A stretch of DNA of 36,223 nt from Sporichthyaceae bacterium (GCA_036269075.1 DATASX010000079.1:1-36223), one strand, 5' to 3'. Numbered from the stretch's first letter, positions 1 through 7,271 are shown. The notes: generated by a model from the sequence alone, not told the origin. Program-made: numbers and translations.

Positions 1-88
1 GGACATTCTTCTAAACGATCACCTCAAACCCCGGCAAGAAGCTCGGCCACGCAGCGAGGAGGAAGTTTTCCGGTCATCAAAATGATGA

Positions 89-334
89 GGTGATCTAGTC
101 CATTCGTTCGAAGCTCAACGACGGACGGACCGCCCGAACGGACAGCCCGGCCTGTACGTGCACGTATACCAGGGCACCGTGGACGGAGCTGAACTCAGCA
201 GCACCTACTACTCCTTGCCAGCCGTGGTCGGCAGTACGCTGAAGATCCTCAGTGAGGCCGACGGGGTGCTTTCCATCAGCTCGTCCGACGGCACCAGCAA
301 CACGTTCGACATCGCATCGGGAACGATCAAGTAG
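89..334 (+). pseudogene. C-terminal remnant of a fasciclin (FAS1) domain protein
   Basis: This open frame has no good start codon or ribosome binding site and ends at a TAG at 332-334. The translated stretch contains YVHVYQGTVDG, then a Ser-Leu-Pro segment, then GSTLKILSEADGVLSI and finally DIASGTIK. Order and spacing match the second half of a FAS1 domain (H-V-x-G-x-V, then T-V-x-G-x-T-L, then a D-I-x-A-S-N-G strand). The last FAS1 strand (usually V-I-H-V-I-D) is missing because the stop comes early, and the first half of the domain is not visible upstream. FAS1 domains act in extracellular adhesion. I infer a decayed gene fragment; the match is by eye. Bases 1-88 show nothing else. Confidence 0.45.
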
Positions 335-387
335 ATAATCGGAGAACGTCCGAGCAACGCTTAGCACGTCAAAAATCAAGAACATCC

Positions 388-423
388 TGTTTGGGGACCG
401 GCAGCCCTGCCGGTCCCCAAACA
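388..423. terminator. Perfect 17-bp hairpin, terminator-like
   Basis: Arms 388-404 and 407-423 are perfectly complementary with only two bases between them. No T-tract follows on either strand. It lies about 50 bases after the FAS1 remnant stop and before the recombinase remnant, so it may end transcription on either side. It could also be a relic of a mobile element end. Confidence 0.55.
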
Positions 424-456
424 CGTATTAGCAATCGTGCGCACGACGGGCTGCTT

Positions 457-549
457 TCAGTGGGCCTCGCTCAAGGAGCGGTAGAGCGTCGAGCGGCCCA
501 CCCCGGGTTCCCGAACGCGTCCAGAGCCAACTGCTGCTGCAGGTCCGAG
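457..549 (-). pseudogene. Frameshifted C-terminal helix-turn-helix of a serine recombinase/resolvase
   Basis: On the minus strand the frame ending at the TGA at 457-459 reads VGRSTLYRSLSEAH. This is the classic end of the DNA-binding domain of serine resolvases and invertases (G-V-x-R-S-T-L-Y-R). The residues expected just before it (LALDAFGNPG) are in the neighbouring frame, so about one base was lost or gained at the run of G near 500-506. No catalytic domain is visible upstream to about 690. It is best read as the relic of a mobile element. Confidence 0.5.
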
Positions 550-711
550 TCGGTGTTAGGCCTGCTCCGATCTCGCGCCCGGCACCAACAGTTCCGTGGA
601 CCGACGCGGCTCGTCGATCACCTTCCGTCCACGATGAAATGGTGACGGCGAATCCTCCGTTTCTGCAGAGGCTATTTTCGGGAGCTGCCGTAGTTAAGTG
701 CTGTGTTCCTC

Positions 712-729
712 GCGGCGCCGGGGCGCCGC
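712..729 (-). terminator. GC-rich hairpin downstream of the ABC permease
   Basis: Arms 712-719 and 722-729 (gcggcgcc and its complement) form an 8-bp stem with a two-base loop. It lies about 100 bases past the stop of the minus-strand permease gene. There is no T-tract, so this is a weak call. Confidence 0.25.
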
Positions 730-825
730 TCGTCAACGAGCCTTCAATCGCCTCGGGAGCGGCCGCCGCTCGCAAGCTCGCGGCTGTGGCTCCTTGGTGA
801 GCGGCGCCCGCTCCCCTCGGCTCAA

Positions 826-2118
826 TCACTCATATCTGAGCGCCTCGATCGGGCGTAGCGATGCCGCGCGACTGGCCGGGTAGAAGCCGAAGAACAGGCC
901 GGTGAACAGGGAGACGCCGAAGGCCAGGTAGATCGAGTACGGCGCGATCTGGGGTTGCACGCCGGCGATCGGGAAGTGGGCCACGGTCACCCCGATCACC
1001 ACGCCGATCGTTCCGCCGATCATGGACAGGATCACGGCCTCACCGAGGAACTGGGCGATGATGTCCCGCCGGTTGCCGCCGATGGCCTTCCGGATGCCGA
1101 TCTCCCGGGTTCGCTCGGTCACCGAGACCAGCATGATGTTCATGACGCCGATACCGCCGACGAGCAGCGAGATGCCGGCGACCGCAGCGAGCAGGATCGT
1201 CAACGTCTTGTTGGCCGACGACCCGGCGGCCAGGACCGCGGAGGGGTTGAACACCACGAAGTCGGGGTTCGCCATGTCGACCTGATGCCGTTTCAGCAGC
1301 AGCTTCGTGACCTCGATCTGGGCGTCCGCGCTGTGGCCGGGCTCCACCTGGACATCCAGGGCGCTCAACGGCGACTGGCCGGGCGGGTAGTACCCGTACA
1401 GGCTGTCCGCGACCGCGCTCTCGTTCGCGAAGATCTTGTCGTCGAGATCCTGCTGGCCGGAGTAGCCCTTCGACCCCAAGATCCCGGTGACCAGGAACGG
1501 CTGGCCGTTGATCCGAATGGTCTTTCCGACCAACTCGGCGGAGTCGCCGTCGACCAGGTCCGCGGCGACGCTGGTGCCGACCACCGCGACGCGGCGGTGG
1601 GCCAGGTAGTCCGCGTCGGTGAACAGCGAACCGGCGGCGATCGTGTCGTTGTTGATCGTCAGGTACGCCGGAGTGGCGCCGATGATGATCTGGGTGGTGT
1701 GCGAGGAGCTGCCGAGCACGGTGGGGACCGAGCGCACGACGACCGCCGGGGTCACCCCGGTCACGTGGGGCGTCTCGGGGTTGTCGACGACCGCCGCCGC
1801 GTCTTCCATGGTCAGCACCGGCTTGCGGTAGCGGGTGTTGTTGTCCGGCGAGGCCTTCAGCCCGAGCATGCGCCGCGCCTGGGCCAGGAATGCGCTGCCC
1901 TGGCCGCCGGCGACCGTGGCGGTCGGCAGCACGAAGAGGCTGTTGGAGCCGAGTCGGTTGATCGAGGCCTGGACGGCGGCGTTGGAACCGGTGCCGACCG
2001 CGACCAGGGTGATGACCGAGGCGACGCCGATGATGATGCCGAGCATGGTCAGCAGCGAGCGCATCTTGTTCGCCACGACGCCCGTCCAGGCGAAACGCGC
2101 GCTCTCTTTTAGCCTCAT
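826..2118 (-). CDS. MacB/FtsX-type ABC transporter permease
   Basis: The 430-residue product is a membrane subunit of the MacB family. The N-terminus (MRLKESARFAWTGV, then LLTMLGIIIGVASVI) is the typical cytoplasmic helix plus first membrane span of MacB permeases. A periplasmic-type domain of about 230 residues follows, then three C-terminal spans with the conserved EIGIRKAIGGNRRDI loop and a PASRAASLRPIEALRYE ending. The ATG at 2118 was chosen because it starts this family N-terminus; the frame stays open upstream to 2220, but that stretch is not family-like. No SD is obvious. The usual partners, a LolD/MacB-type ATPase and an HlyD-like adaptor, are not next to it, so it is an orphan permease here. 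Substrate unknown. Confidence 0.9.
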   Translation of the reverse strand: MRLKESARFAWTGVVANKMRSLLTMLGIIIGVASVITLVAVGTGSNAAVQASINRLGSNSLFVLPTATVAGGQGSAFLAQARRMLGLKASPDNNTRYRKPVLTMEDAAAVVDNPETPHVTGVTPAVVVRSVPTVLGSSSHTTQIIIGATPAYLTINNDTIAAGSLFTDADYLAHRRVAVVGTSVAADLVDGDSAELVGKTIRINGQPFLVTGILGSKGYSGQQDLDDKIFANESAVADSLYGYYPPGQSPLSALDVQVEPGHSADAQIEVTKLLLKRHQVDMANPDFVVFNPSAVLAAGSSANKTLTILLAAVAGISLLVGGIGVMNIMLVSVTERTREIGIRKAIGGNRRDIIAQFLGEAVILSMIGGTIGVVIGVTVAHFPIAGVQPQIAPYSIYLAFGVSLFTGLFFGFYPASRAASLRPIEALRYE

Positions 2119-2312
2119 CACGGAATCATGCACTGCAACGCCCGAAAAGCCCCAGCCCAGCTGTCCTGATCTGGGCAGGAACGCCCCGAACCGGTGGGCC
2201 CGGGGTAATCGGCGCTCCAAGGCGCCACCAAGATCAACAGGGAACTATCGCGCTCGGGCTGACGTCTGAATCGGTGTAGGCGCGACCATGGCGGTCGGAA
2301 CAGGGGGCTGGG

Positions 2313-3215
2313 GTGGCGCGATCCGTGGGGCTGCGGCGGCTTGCCCGAGCGGTGCCCGCGCTCACCTCGGCCCTCGTCCTGGCCGGTTGCGGCAGCGGTT
2401 CGACGTCGGGGGTCAGTGTCCCGACCGCGCCGGCCGCTGCGAGCTCGACGGCGGGCATGGCCGGGATGGCCATGGGGACCACGACCCCGACGTTGACGCC
2501 CGATGCGGGCGCCACCGGGGCGCCGGTCGCGGCGGCCACCCTGGGCTCGATCGCGGACTCCCTGAACTCGATCTCCGGTGTCAGCTACACGTTCACGGTC
2601 GGCGGCAGCGACATGATGTCGGCCTGGCCGAACGGGCAGGGCACCCTGGGCGGCTCCCCGATCGCGCTGGATGCCAAGGTCACCAAGCTGATGACGATGG
2701 GCTACGACTCCGGCTCGATGGAGTTCCGGTCGGTGGGCGGGCAGCTCTACGTCCAGTCGGTCCGGTGGGACTCCGGTCGCAGTTGGGCGGTCGTCCCGGC
2801 CAACGCCTCGGGAAATGCGGCGGCCACCGGCCTGCAGACCCAGCTCGACCAGCTCGACCCGCGGGTCGAGCTGAAGCTGCTGCAGGCCTCCCGGAACGTG
2901 CACCTCACCACCGAGGGCACGAGCCTGCCGAGCACCTCGCACTACGTCGGTGAGGTCAGCGCCGCCGAGCTGGCGAGCACGACCGCGCTGGACTCGACCG
3001 CCCGCGCCGCGCTCGGCCAGATCTACCCGTCGCTGTCCATCAAGCCGCTCTCGGTCGACGTCTGGGTCGACTCGCAGCAGCGTCCGGTCCGGCTCGAGAT
3101 CATCTCCCCGACGCCCGGCGGCGGGCTGGACCTGACCATGAACTTCACCGGCTACGGGACCCCGGTGACGATTCCGACGCCGTCCCCGACGATCCCGCTG
3201 CCCGCCAACTCCTGA
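2313..3215 (+). CDS. Lipoprotein, LppX/LprAFG-like
   Basis: The GTG start at 2313 follows a G-rich stretch (ggggg near 2303). The 300-residue product has a basic N-terminus, a hydrophobic core and a lipobox LAGC with Cys26, so it should be lipid-anchored outside the cell. After a Pro/Thr/Ala linker containing a GMAGMAMG motif comes a domain of about 190 residues with the LppX/LprAFG pattern: SYTFTVGG, LDAKVTK, MEFRSVGGQLYVQS, and near the end PLSVDVWVDSQQRPVRLEI. That fold binds lipid-like ligands in mycobacterial relatives. The ligand here is unknown. The gene is divergent from the ABC permease, with 194 bases between them, and its end overlaps the convergent gene at 3145-3645 by 71 bases. 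Confidence 0.8.
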   Translation: MARSVGLRRLARAVPALTSALVLAGCGSGSTSGVSVPTAPAAASSTAGMAGMAMGTTTPTLTPDAGATGAPVAAATLGSIADSLNSISGVSYTFTVGGSDMMSAWPNGQGTLGGSPIALDAKVTKLMTMGYDSGSMEFRSVGGQLYVQSVRWDSGRSWAVVPANASGNAAATGLQTQLDQLDPRVELKLLQASRNVHLTTEGTSLPSTSHYVGEVSAAELASTTALDSTARAALGQIYPSLSIKPLSVDVWVDSQQRPVRLEIISPTPGGGLDLTMNFTGYGTPVTIPTPSPTIPLPANS

Positions 3216-3645
3216 CGGGCTCCGAGCCGGCCTCGGCGCGGCCGTCGGCGGCCATCCACAGCACGACGGTCACCGCGAACGCGATCACCAACCACAGGTG
3301 CGGCGACTCCTGCGGCGTCGAGGTCCGGCCTTGTGCGATGTCGCGGACGCTCACCGCCGCGGTGAGCCCGACCGCACTGGCCAACGTCGGGAGCAAGGCC
3401 TCGGACGCGACCGGCCGGCACGCGGCCGTCAGCAGCCCGACCGCGGTCGCGATCTGCCAGGCCGCCAGCTCCCGGTCCGCGGTGCTGGGGATGCGCAGAC
3501 CCTCGATGCCGTAACGGATTCCCACCAACGCGAGCAGCACCAGCCCCCACCGCAGCACCGGGACGAGCCGATTGGGCCGGTGCCGGGGCGGCAGCGGCGG
3601 ACGGACGTCCGGTGCTGTGTCAGGCGGCGCGGTGGAGGCGGGCAC
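3145..3645 (-). CDS. Membrane protein, zinc-finger-less paralogue of the upstream anti-sigma factor
   Basis: The 166-residue product starts at a GTG (3645) that overlaps the last 26 bases of the upstream gene, so the two are translationally linked. It has about four hydrophobic spans (VLRWGLVLLALVGI, a second near WQIATAVGLLTAA, a third near LASAVGLTAAV, a fourth near HLWLVIAFAVTVVLWMA). Order and several residues match the C-terminal half of the upstream protein: RWxLVL, then EL..W..A.AVG.L..A.RP, then D.A.G.....QE.PH..LV. It lacks the HxxxCxxC finger. This pattern indicates tandem duplication followed by loss of the sigma-binding domain. The C-terminal 30 residues are polar and overlap the convergent lipoprotein gene. 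Function unknown. Confidence 0.7.
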   Translation of the reverse strand: MPASTAPPDTAPDVRPPLPPRHRPNRLVPVLRWGLVLLALVGIRYGIEGLRIPSTADRELAAWQIATAVGLLTAACRPVASEALLPTLASAVGLTAAVSVRDIAQGRTSTPQESPHLWLVIAFAVTVVLWMAADGRAEAGSEPVRSWRAAGSSGTASESSPGSRSR

Positions 3646-4261
3646 GGTGGCCGGTGCCGCCGCCCACCCACGCGGTGCGGCGCGGGTCCGGCGGAGTCGA
3701 CGAACGGTTCAGCCGAGCGATGGCGGCCAACGCGGTGACGCCGGCTACCAGCAACGCGTGCGGCCACTCCTGCGAGATCGCCACGGTGCCCAACGCGAAG
3801 TCGTGGGCGATCACCATGACGGTCAGCAGGGTCGCGACGCTCAGCATCGGGAGCATCTGCGCCGCCCAGCGCGGCCTGGCGGCGACGGACAGGAATCCCA
3901 CCGCCGAGGCGGCCTCCCACGTGCCCAACTCGCCGACGGCGTGCCACGGCCCGAGCAGTTCGGGGGCCGCCAGCCCCATCTCCAGCGCGGCGACCAGCAC
4001 CAGCACCCAACGGAGCAGCACCGTTGCCCGACCCGGCTGCGGCCGATCGGCCGCCCACTGGTCGAGGATCGCGGCGGTCAGGTCCGGGACCGGCTCGCTG
4101 GCGTGCACCCGCGTCGCGCGGTGCACCCGGCGCGTACCGGCCTCGAAGGCGGCACACTCCGCGCATCTGCGCAGATGCGCCTGCAGCAAGGACTCCTCGA
4201 CCCCGAGCGGTTCGCCGTCGGCCCCCGCCGAGAGCGCTTCCCGCCACATCTCGCATCCCAT
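3620..4261 (-). CDS. Membrane-anchored zinc-finger anti-sigma factor (zf-HC2 type)
   Basis: The 213-residue product begins MGCEMWREALSAGADGEP and carries HLRRCAECAAF at about residues 28-38, the H-x3-C-x2-C motif of zinc anti-sigma domains that bind ECF sigma factors. About four membrane spans follow. The ATG at 4261 is the family start; there is no clear SD, and an upstream GTG near 4330 would add about 23 non-family residues. No ECF sigma gene lies next to it, which is unusual because such pairs are normally adjacent. It is divergent from the YcnI gene, across about 240 bases rich in palindromes. Its downstream neighbour is a partial paralogue. Confidence 0.75.
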   Translation of the reverse strand: MGCEMWREALSAGADGEPLGVEESLLQAHLRRCAECAAFEAGTRRVHRATRVHASEPVPDLTAAILDQWAADRPQPGRATVLLRWVLVLVAALEMGLAAPELLGPWHAVGELGTWEAASAVGFLSVAARPRWAAQMLPMLSVATLLTVMVIAHDFALGTVAISQEWPHALLVAGVTALAAIARLNRSSTPPDPRRTAWVGGGTGHRARLHRAA

Positions 4262-4428
4262 ACCGGAGGAGTCGTCGGCGCCGTCCCGGCGGTTCCACGA
4301 CGTTGATGAGGGCGACTTGGAGACCACCTGAAGGAGCAAAAGGTCAAATCTCCCCCCGAACCAGGCAAATCCGGCCGAATCGGGGGAACTTGAACTTTCT
4401 GCCCGGCGACCTGCACCGTGTCCGAGTA

Positions 4429-4476
4429 CCGGAATTTTCCGGACGAGGATCCTCGGGCACCCGCCCCCGGTGCCCG
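4429..4476. promoter_or_regulatory. Three consecutive palindromes in the anti-sigma/ycnI divergent region
   Basis: Reading plus strand: ccggaa-tt-ttccgg (4429-4442), cgaggatcctcg (4444-4455), and an 8-bp stem cgggcacc/ggtgcccg with a 7-base loop (4454-4476). The last lies just ahead of the SD (aggagg, 4489-4494) of the YcnI gene. They could be operators or a 5' leader hairpin that limits translation. Confidence 0.4.
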
Positions 4477-4499
4477 CTTCGATCAGCAGGAGGCAGAAG

Positions 4500-5246
4500 T
4501 TGAGTACGGAGTCCTCTCGTCCGATCCGCGGCGTCCGACTCGGACGTACCGCCGCGGTCCCGGCTGCGGCCGCCGCTCTGGTCGTCCTGATGGCGGCGGC
4601 AGCCTCGGCGCACGTGACCGTGCACAGCCCCGGTGCGCAGGAAGGCGGCTCTGCCACGCTGACGTTCAAGGTCCCCAACGAGGAGGCCGACGCCAGCACC
4701 AAGCAGGTCGAGATCGACCTGCCCACCGACACTCCGTTGACCGGCGTGACCGCCCAGGCACCGGCCGGGTGGACCAGCCAGGTGAGCCCGGACAAGATCG
4801 TCTTCTCCGGTGGCACCATCAGCGGTGACGACTCGGTGCAGTTCCCGGTAAAGGTCGACAAGTTGCCGATGTCCCCGACGATCGTATTCAAGGCGCTGCA
4901 GACCTACAGCGACGGCAACGTCGTGCGCTGGATCGAGCAGGCGCCCGCCGGCGCCCCCGAACCGGCCCACCCGGCACCCACGTTGAAGTTGCAGCCCGCG
5001 GCAAAGGCCGCAGCCGCCCCGACCGCGAAGGCCGCGGCTACCAGCGCGGCGCCCGCGCCGAGCAAGGCCGCCGCGCCGAGCAAGGCCCCCGCGCCGAGCA
5101 AGGCCCCCGCGCCGAGCATGGTCAAGGCGGGCACCGGCGGGCAGGCCTCCGAGGGTTCCTCGACCGTCCCGGTCGTCCCGTTGACGGCCCTGGGTGCTGG
5201 TCTGGGCGTGGCCGCGCTGGCTGCGCGTCGACTCGTCCGCCGCTGA
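4500..5246 (+). CDS. ycnI: YcnI family copper-binding protein (DUF1775) with a possible sortase-type tail
   Basis: The TTG at 4500 is chosen because a perfect AGGAGG lies six bases upstream; an in-frame GTG at 4470 has no such site. The 248-residue product has a signal peptide ending ASA before His38, so the mature protein would begin HVTVHSP. In YcnI proteins this N-terminal His, with an acidic residue and a conserved Trp, binds Cu(II). The DUF1775 core spans about 38-165 and ends in the family motif LQTYSDGNVVRWIEQ. A Lys/Ala/Pro linker encoded by an 18-bp repeat follows, then VPLTA, a short hydrophobic stretch and an RRLVRR tail, the layout of a sortase signal. A sortase gene starts 13 bases later. 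First gene of a same-strand run that includes csoR and copCD. Confidence 0.9.
   Translation: MSTESSRPIRGVRLGRTAAVPAAAAALVVLMAAAASAHVTVHSPGAQEGGSATLTFKVPNEEADASTKQVEIDLPTDTPLTGVTAQAPAGWTSQVSPDKIVFSGGTISGDDSVQFPVKVDKLPMSPTIVFKALQTYSDGNVVRWIEQAPAGAPEPAHPAPTLKLQPAAKAAAAPTAKAAATSAAPAPSKAAAPSKAPAPSKAPAPSMVKAGTGGQASEGSSTVPVVPLTALGAGLGVAALAARRLVRR
5055..5126 (+). repeat. Tandem 18-bp repeat inside ycnI
   Basis: Four near-identical units begin at 5055, 5073, 5091 and 5109 (gcgccgagcaaggccsc type; the last diverges at its end). They encode APSKAP-type repeats of the extracellular linker between the YcnI core and the C-terminal anchor. Such repeats can change copy number, which would alter linker length. 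Confidence 0.8.
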
Positions 5247-5259
5247 GCCGCCGGCCCGA

Positions 5260-5922
5260 ATGACGGACAAGACGCCCCGCCGCACCGGGTCCGCGCCCAG
5301 CGGTCCGGGTGCGCGGTTGGCGTTGGCCGCCGGGGCGCTGATCGCCGGCTACGGCGCGATCATGGCACTCCCGGCGGCTCCACCCGCAGCCTCGAGCGGC
5401 ATCAGCGTGGCCGCCGAATCGCCCGCTGCGCCGATGCCGACGCCGGACCCGTCAGCCGCCCCGGACGACTCGGCCGCGCCGCACCAGTTGACGCTGCCGG
5501 AGCTCGGCGCGGGCGCACCGGTCCTGCCGGTGACCACCGCCGCCGACGGCAGCCTCGGCATCCCGGACGACCCCACGATGCTCGGCTGGTGGCAGGGCGG
5601 CGCGAAGCCCGGCGATGCGTCCGGGGCGGTGGTCATCGACGGCCATGTCGACTCGGACAAGTACGGCATCGGCTTCTTCGTCAACCTGCGCCGACTGCGC
5701 GACGGAAACCACGTCCTGCTCGCCGACGGCTCGGGGACCGTGACCCGCTGGCGCGTGGTCGACTACAAGAAGTACCCGCGCGACCTGCTGCCCGCCGACC
5801 AACTGTTCACCACCGACGGCCCGCTGCGGCTGATCCTGGTCACCTGCGGCGGCGTCTTCGACCACGCCAGCCACTCCTACCCCGACAACCTGGTGGTGCT
5901 CGCGGTCCCCGACCCGGCTTGA
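5260..5922 (+). CDS. Class F-like sortase
   Basis: The 220-residue product has an N-terminal signal-anchor span (about 18-40), a Pro/Ala linker, and a sortase domain from about residue 80. Seen motifs are PDDPTMLGWW, VVIDGHVDS (His129), and LILVTCGGVF (Cys196) followed by SYPDNLVVLA, the class F layout of actinobacteria. Sortases cut a C-terminal sorting motif and join the protein to the cell surface, though class F substrates are poorly defined. Oddity: no Arg follows Cys196, although family members I know usually have one around the S-Y-x-D-N strand; Arg190, six residues before the Cys, may not be equivalent. The ATG at 5260 lies 13 bases after the YcnI stop, so the two are probably co-transcribed and YcnI may be its substrate. 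Confidence 0.85.
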   Translation: MTDKTPRRTGSAPSGPGARLALAAGALIAGYGAIMALPAAPPAASSGISVAAESPAAPMPTPDPSAAPDDSAAPHQLTLPELGAGAPVLPVTTAADGSLGIPDDPTMLGWWQGGAKPGDASGAVVIDGHVDSDKYGIGFFVNLRRLRDGNHVLLADGSGTVTRWRVVDYKKYPRDLLPADQLFTTDGPLRLILVTCGGVFDHASHSYPDNLVVLAVPDPA

Positions 5923-6035
5923 GGCGGGCAATGTCCCCGCACGCAGCAGGTACTCCGCGGCAATCCAAGTCGCGGACGCTACGTTGTCCCGCAACGGCAT
6001 GATCGGCCGGCGGGACAGTGTGGTGGAGGAACCTG

Positions 6036-6776
6036 ATGGGCAAGAGCGGTAAGCCGGACAGCGACCGTGCCCGGAAGATCGCGGAGATGCGGGCGGCCCA
6101 GAAGCGCTCGGAACGCAAGCGGAAGTTCGTGTTCGGAGGACTGGTCGTGGTCGTGGTCGGCGTGATGGGCGCCGGCATCGGGATCGGCGTCGCGAACAAG
6201 GGTGGCGGGGACAAGAACAAGCCCGACCCGGCCGCTTCGGCCGCCCCGTCGGGCACCGGCCCGGAGGGCATCCCGCTGGAGGCCGGCACCGTGCTGGCCG
6301 GTCTGGAGAAGGCGGCCAGTGGAGCCACCGTCAACGGCGTCAGTTGCGACGCGTCCGAGCAGGTGGCCTACCACATCCACACCCACCTGGCGATCTACGT
6401 CAACGGCACCCTGCGCCCTGTGCCGACCGGCATCGGGATCGTGACTCCGCAGATCACGCAAGGTCCCGGCGGCCCGTTCGCCGCGGCCAGCAAGTGCTAC
6501 TACTGGCTGCACACGCACACCAACGACGGCATCGTCCACATCGAGTCGCCGACCCCGAAGACCTACACGCTCGGGGACTTCTTCGCGATCTGGGGCCAGC
6601 CGCTGAACGCGAACGCCGTCGGCAGCGAGACCGGTGCCGTCACCGCCTACGTGAACGGCACGAAGTTCACCGGCGACCCGGCCACGATCCCGCTGGGCTC
6701 GCGCACCGCGATCCAGCTCGACGTCGGCAGCGACTACCCGTTCCAGACGGTCGACTGGTCCAAGTCCCAGCTCTGA
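6036..6776 (+). CDS. Membrane-anchored His-rich protein (HIHTHL / WLHTHTNDG family)
   Basis: The ATG at 6036 follows ggagg with a six-base gap; the in-frame ATG at 6018 precedes that site. The 246-residue product has a highly basic cytoplasmic N-terminus (about 30 residues, RKIAEMRAAQKRSERKRK), one membrane span (about 33-55), and an extracellular domain. The domain contains YHIHTHLAIYVNG, PTGIGI, CYYWLHTHTNDGIVHIES and YTLGDFFAIWGQPL. I recognise these as motifs of a conserved but unnamed bacterial family. Two Cys and at least six His sit in short clusters, so metal binding is likely, and the position between sortase and CsoR suggests copper. This role is inferred only. Confidence 0.75.
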   Translation: MGKSGKPDSDRARKIAEMRAAQKRSERKRKFVFGGLVVVVVGVMGAGIGIGVANKGGGDKNKPDPAASAAPSGTGPEGIPLEAGTVLAGLEKAASGATVNGVSCDASEQVAYHIHTHLAIYVNGTLRPVPTGIGIVTPQITQGPGGPFAAASKCYYWLHTHTNDGIVHIESPTPKTYTLGDFFAIWGQPLNANAVGSETGAVTAYVNGTKFTGDPATIPLGSRTAIQLDVGSDYPFQTVDWSKSQL

Positions 6777-6782
6777 TCCGCG

Positions 6783-6884
6783 CCCCCGGGGGAAGACCCC
6801 CGTAACCGGGAACCGGTGGGCGGTTCCGGACGACTTGTGCTCAAGAGGGTCCGGCTCGAACCCGACCGGCAGGGTCGGGCCCTC
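6783..6884 (+). promoter_or_regulatory. Structured region before csoR with candidate operator/terminator elements
   Basis: A cccccggggg palindrome lies at 6783-6792, overlapping a gggggaagaccccc hairpin (6788-6801). A second near-hairpin pairs ggaaccg (6809-6815) with cggttcc (6821-6827). A third pairs cccgacc (6861-6867) with ggtcggg (6873-6879) inside an outer gaggg/ccctc pair (6845-6849 with 6880-6884). C-tract/G-tract palindromes of this kind are typical of CsoR operators, but the first hairpin could equally end the preceding transcript. Confidence 0.45.
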
Positions 6885-6921
6885 TTCGGGACTCGTCGAT
6901 CGGCACGGCGCGGGAGCCACA

Positions 6922-7269
6922 GTGGAGAGCGACATCGCGGGTTGCTGCGCGGACCAGTCCGGCCGCCACCTCGAGCCACCGGGCGAGCACTCGCGCGGTT
7001 ACACGGTCGACAAGGAGGTCTGGCTCAAGCGCCTGCGCCGCATCGAGGGCCAGGTCCGGGGGCTGGGCCGGATGGTCGAGGAGGACGCCTACTGCATCGA
7101 CGTGCTGACCCAGGTCTCGGCGGCCACCAAGGCGCTGCAGGCGGTGGCGCTGGGCCTGCTCACCGAGCACCTCGGCCACTGCGTCGCGCACGCCGGCCCC
7201 GGCCAGGACGGCATCGACGCGAAGGTCCGCGAGGCCTCCGAGGCGATCGCGCGGCTGGTGCGGTCCTGA
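6922..7269 (+). CDS. csoR: CsoR-type copper-sensing transcriptional repressor
   Basis: The 115-residue product is an all-helical DUF156 repressor. It has KRLRRIEGQVRGLGRMVEE and the metal site Cys58, His83 and Cys87 (YCIDV, then EHLGHCV), the C-H-C pattern of Cu(I)-sensing CsoR. In the family, apo-protein represses and Cu(I) binding releases DNA. The GTG at 6922 has a gggag six bases upstream. The N-terminal 25 residues extend beyond the usual family start and include adjacent Cys8-Cys9 and His16/His23, which is unusual; a later start is possible, though none has a clear site. It is followed two bases later by a lipoprotein gene, and copCD lies 58 bases beyond that. A structured region lies just upstream. 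Confidence 0.9.
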   Translation: MESDIAGCCADQSGRHLEPPGEHSRGYTVDKEVWLKRLRRIEGQVRGLGRMVEEDAYCIDVLTQVSAATKALQAVALGLLTEHLGHCVAHAGPGQDGIDAKVREASEAIARLVRS

Positions 7270-7271
7270 GG

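Noticed and set aside
955-2112. Long plus-strand open frame opposite the MacB permease
   Set aside because: Asp/Arg/His-rich low-complexity translation typical of the antisense of a high-GC gene; the minus strand has a clear family match.
4262-4500. Remnant of an ECF sigma factor beside the anti-sigma gene
   Set aside because: All three minus-strand frames were read; no sigma region 2 or 4 motif appears.
5055-5126. Short CRISPR-like array
   Set aside because: Units are in-frame coding repeats without spacers.
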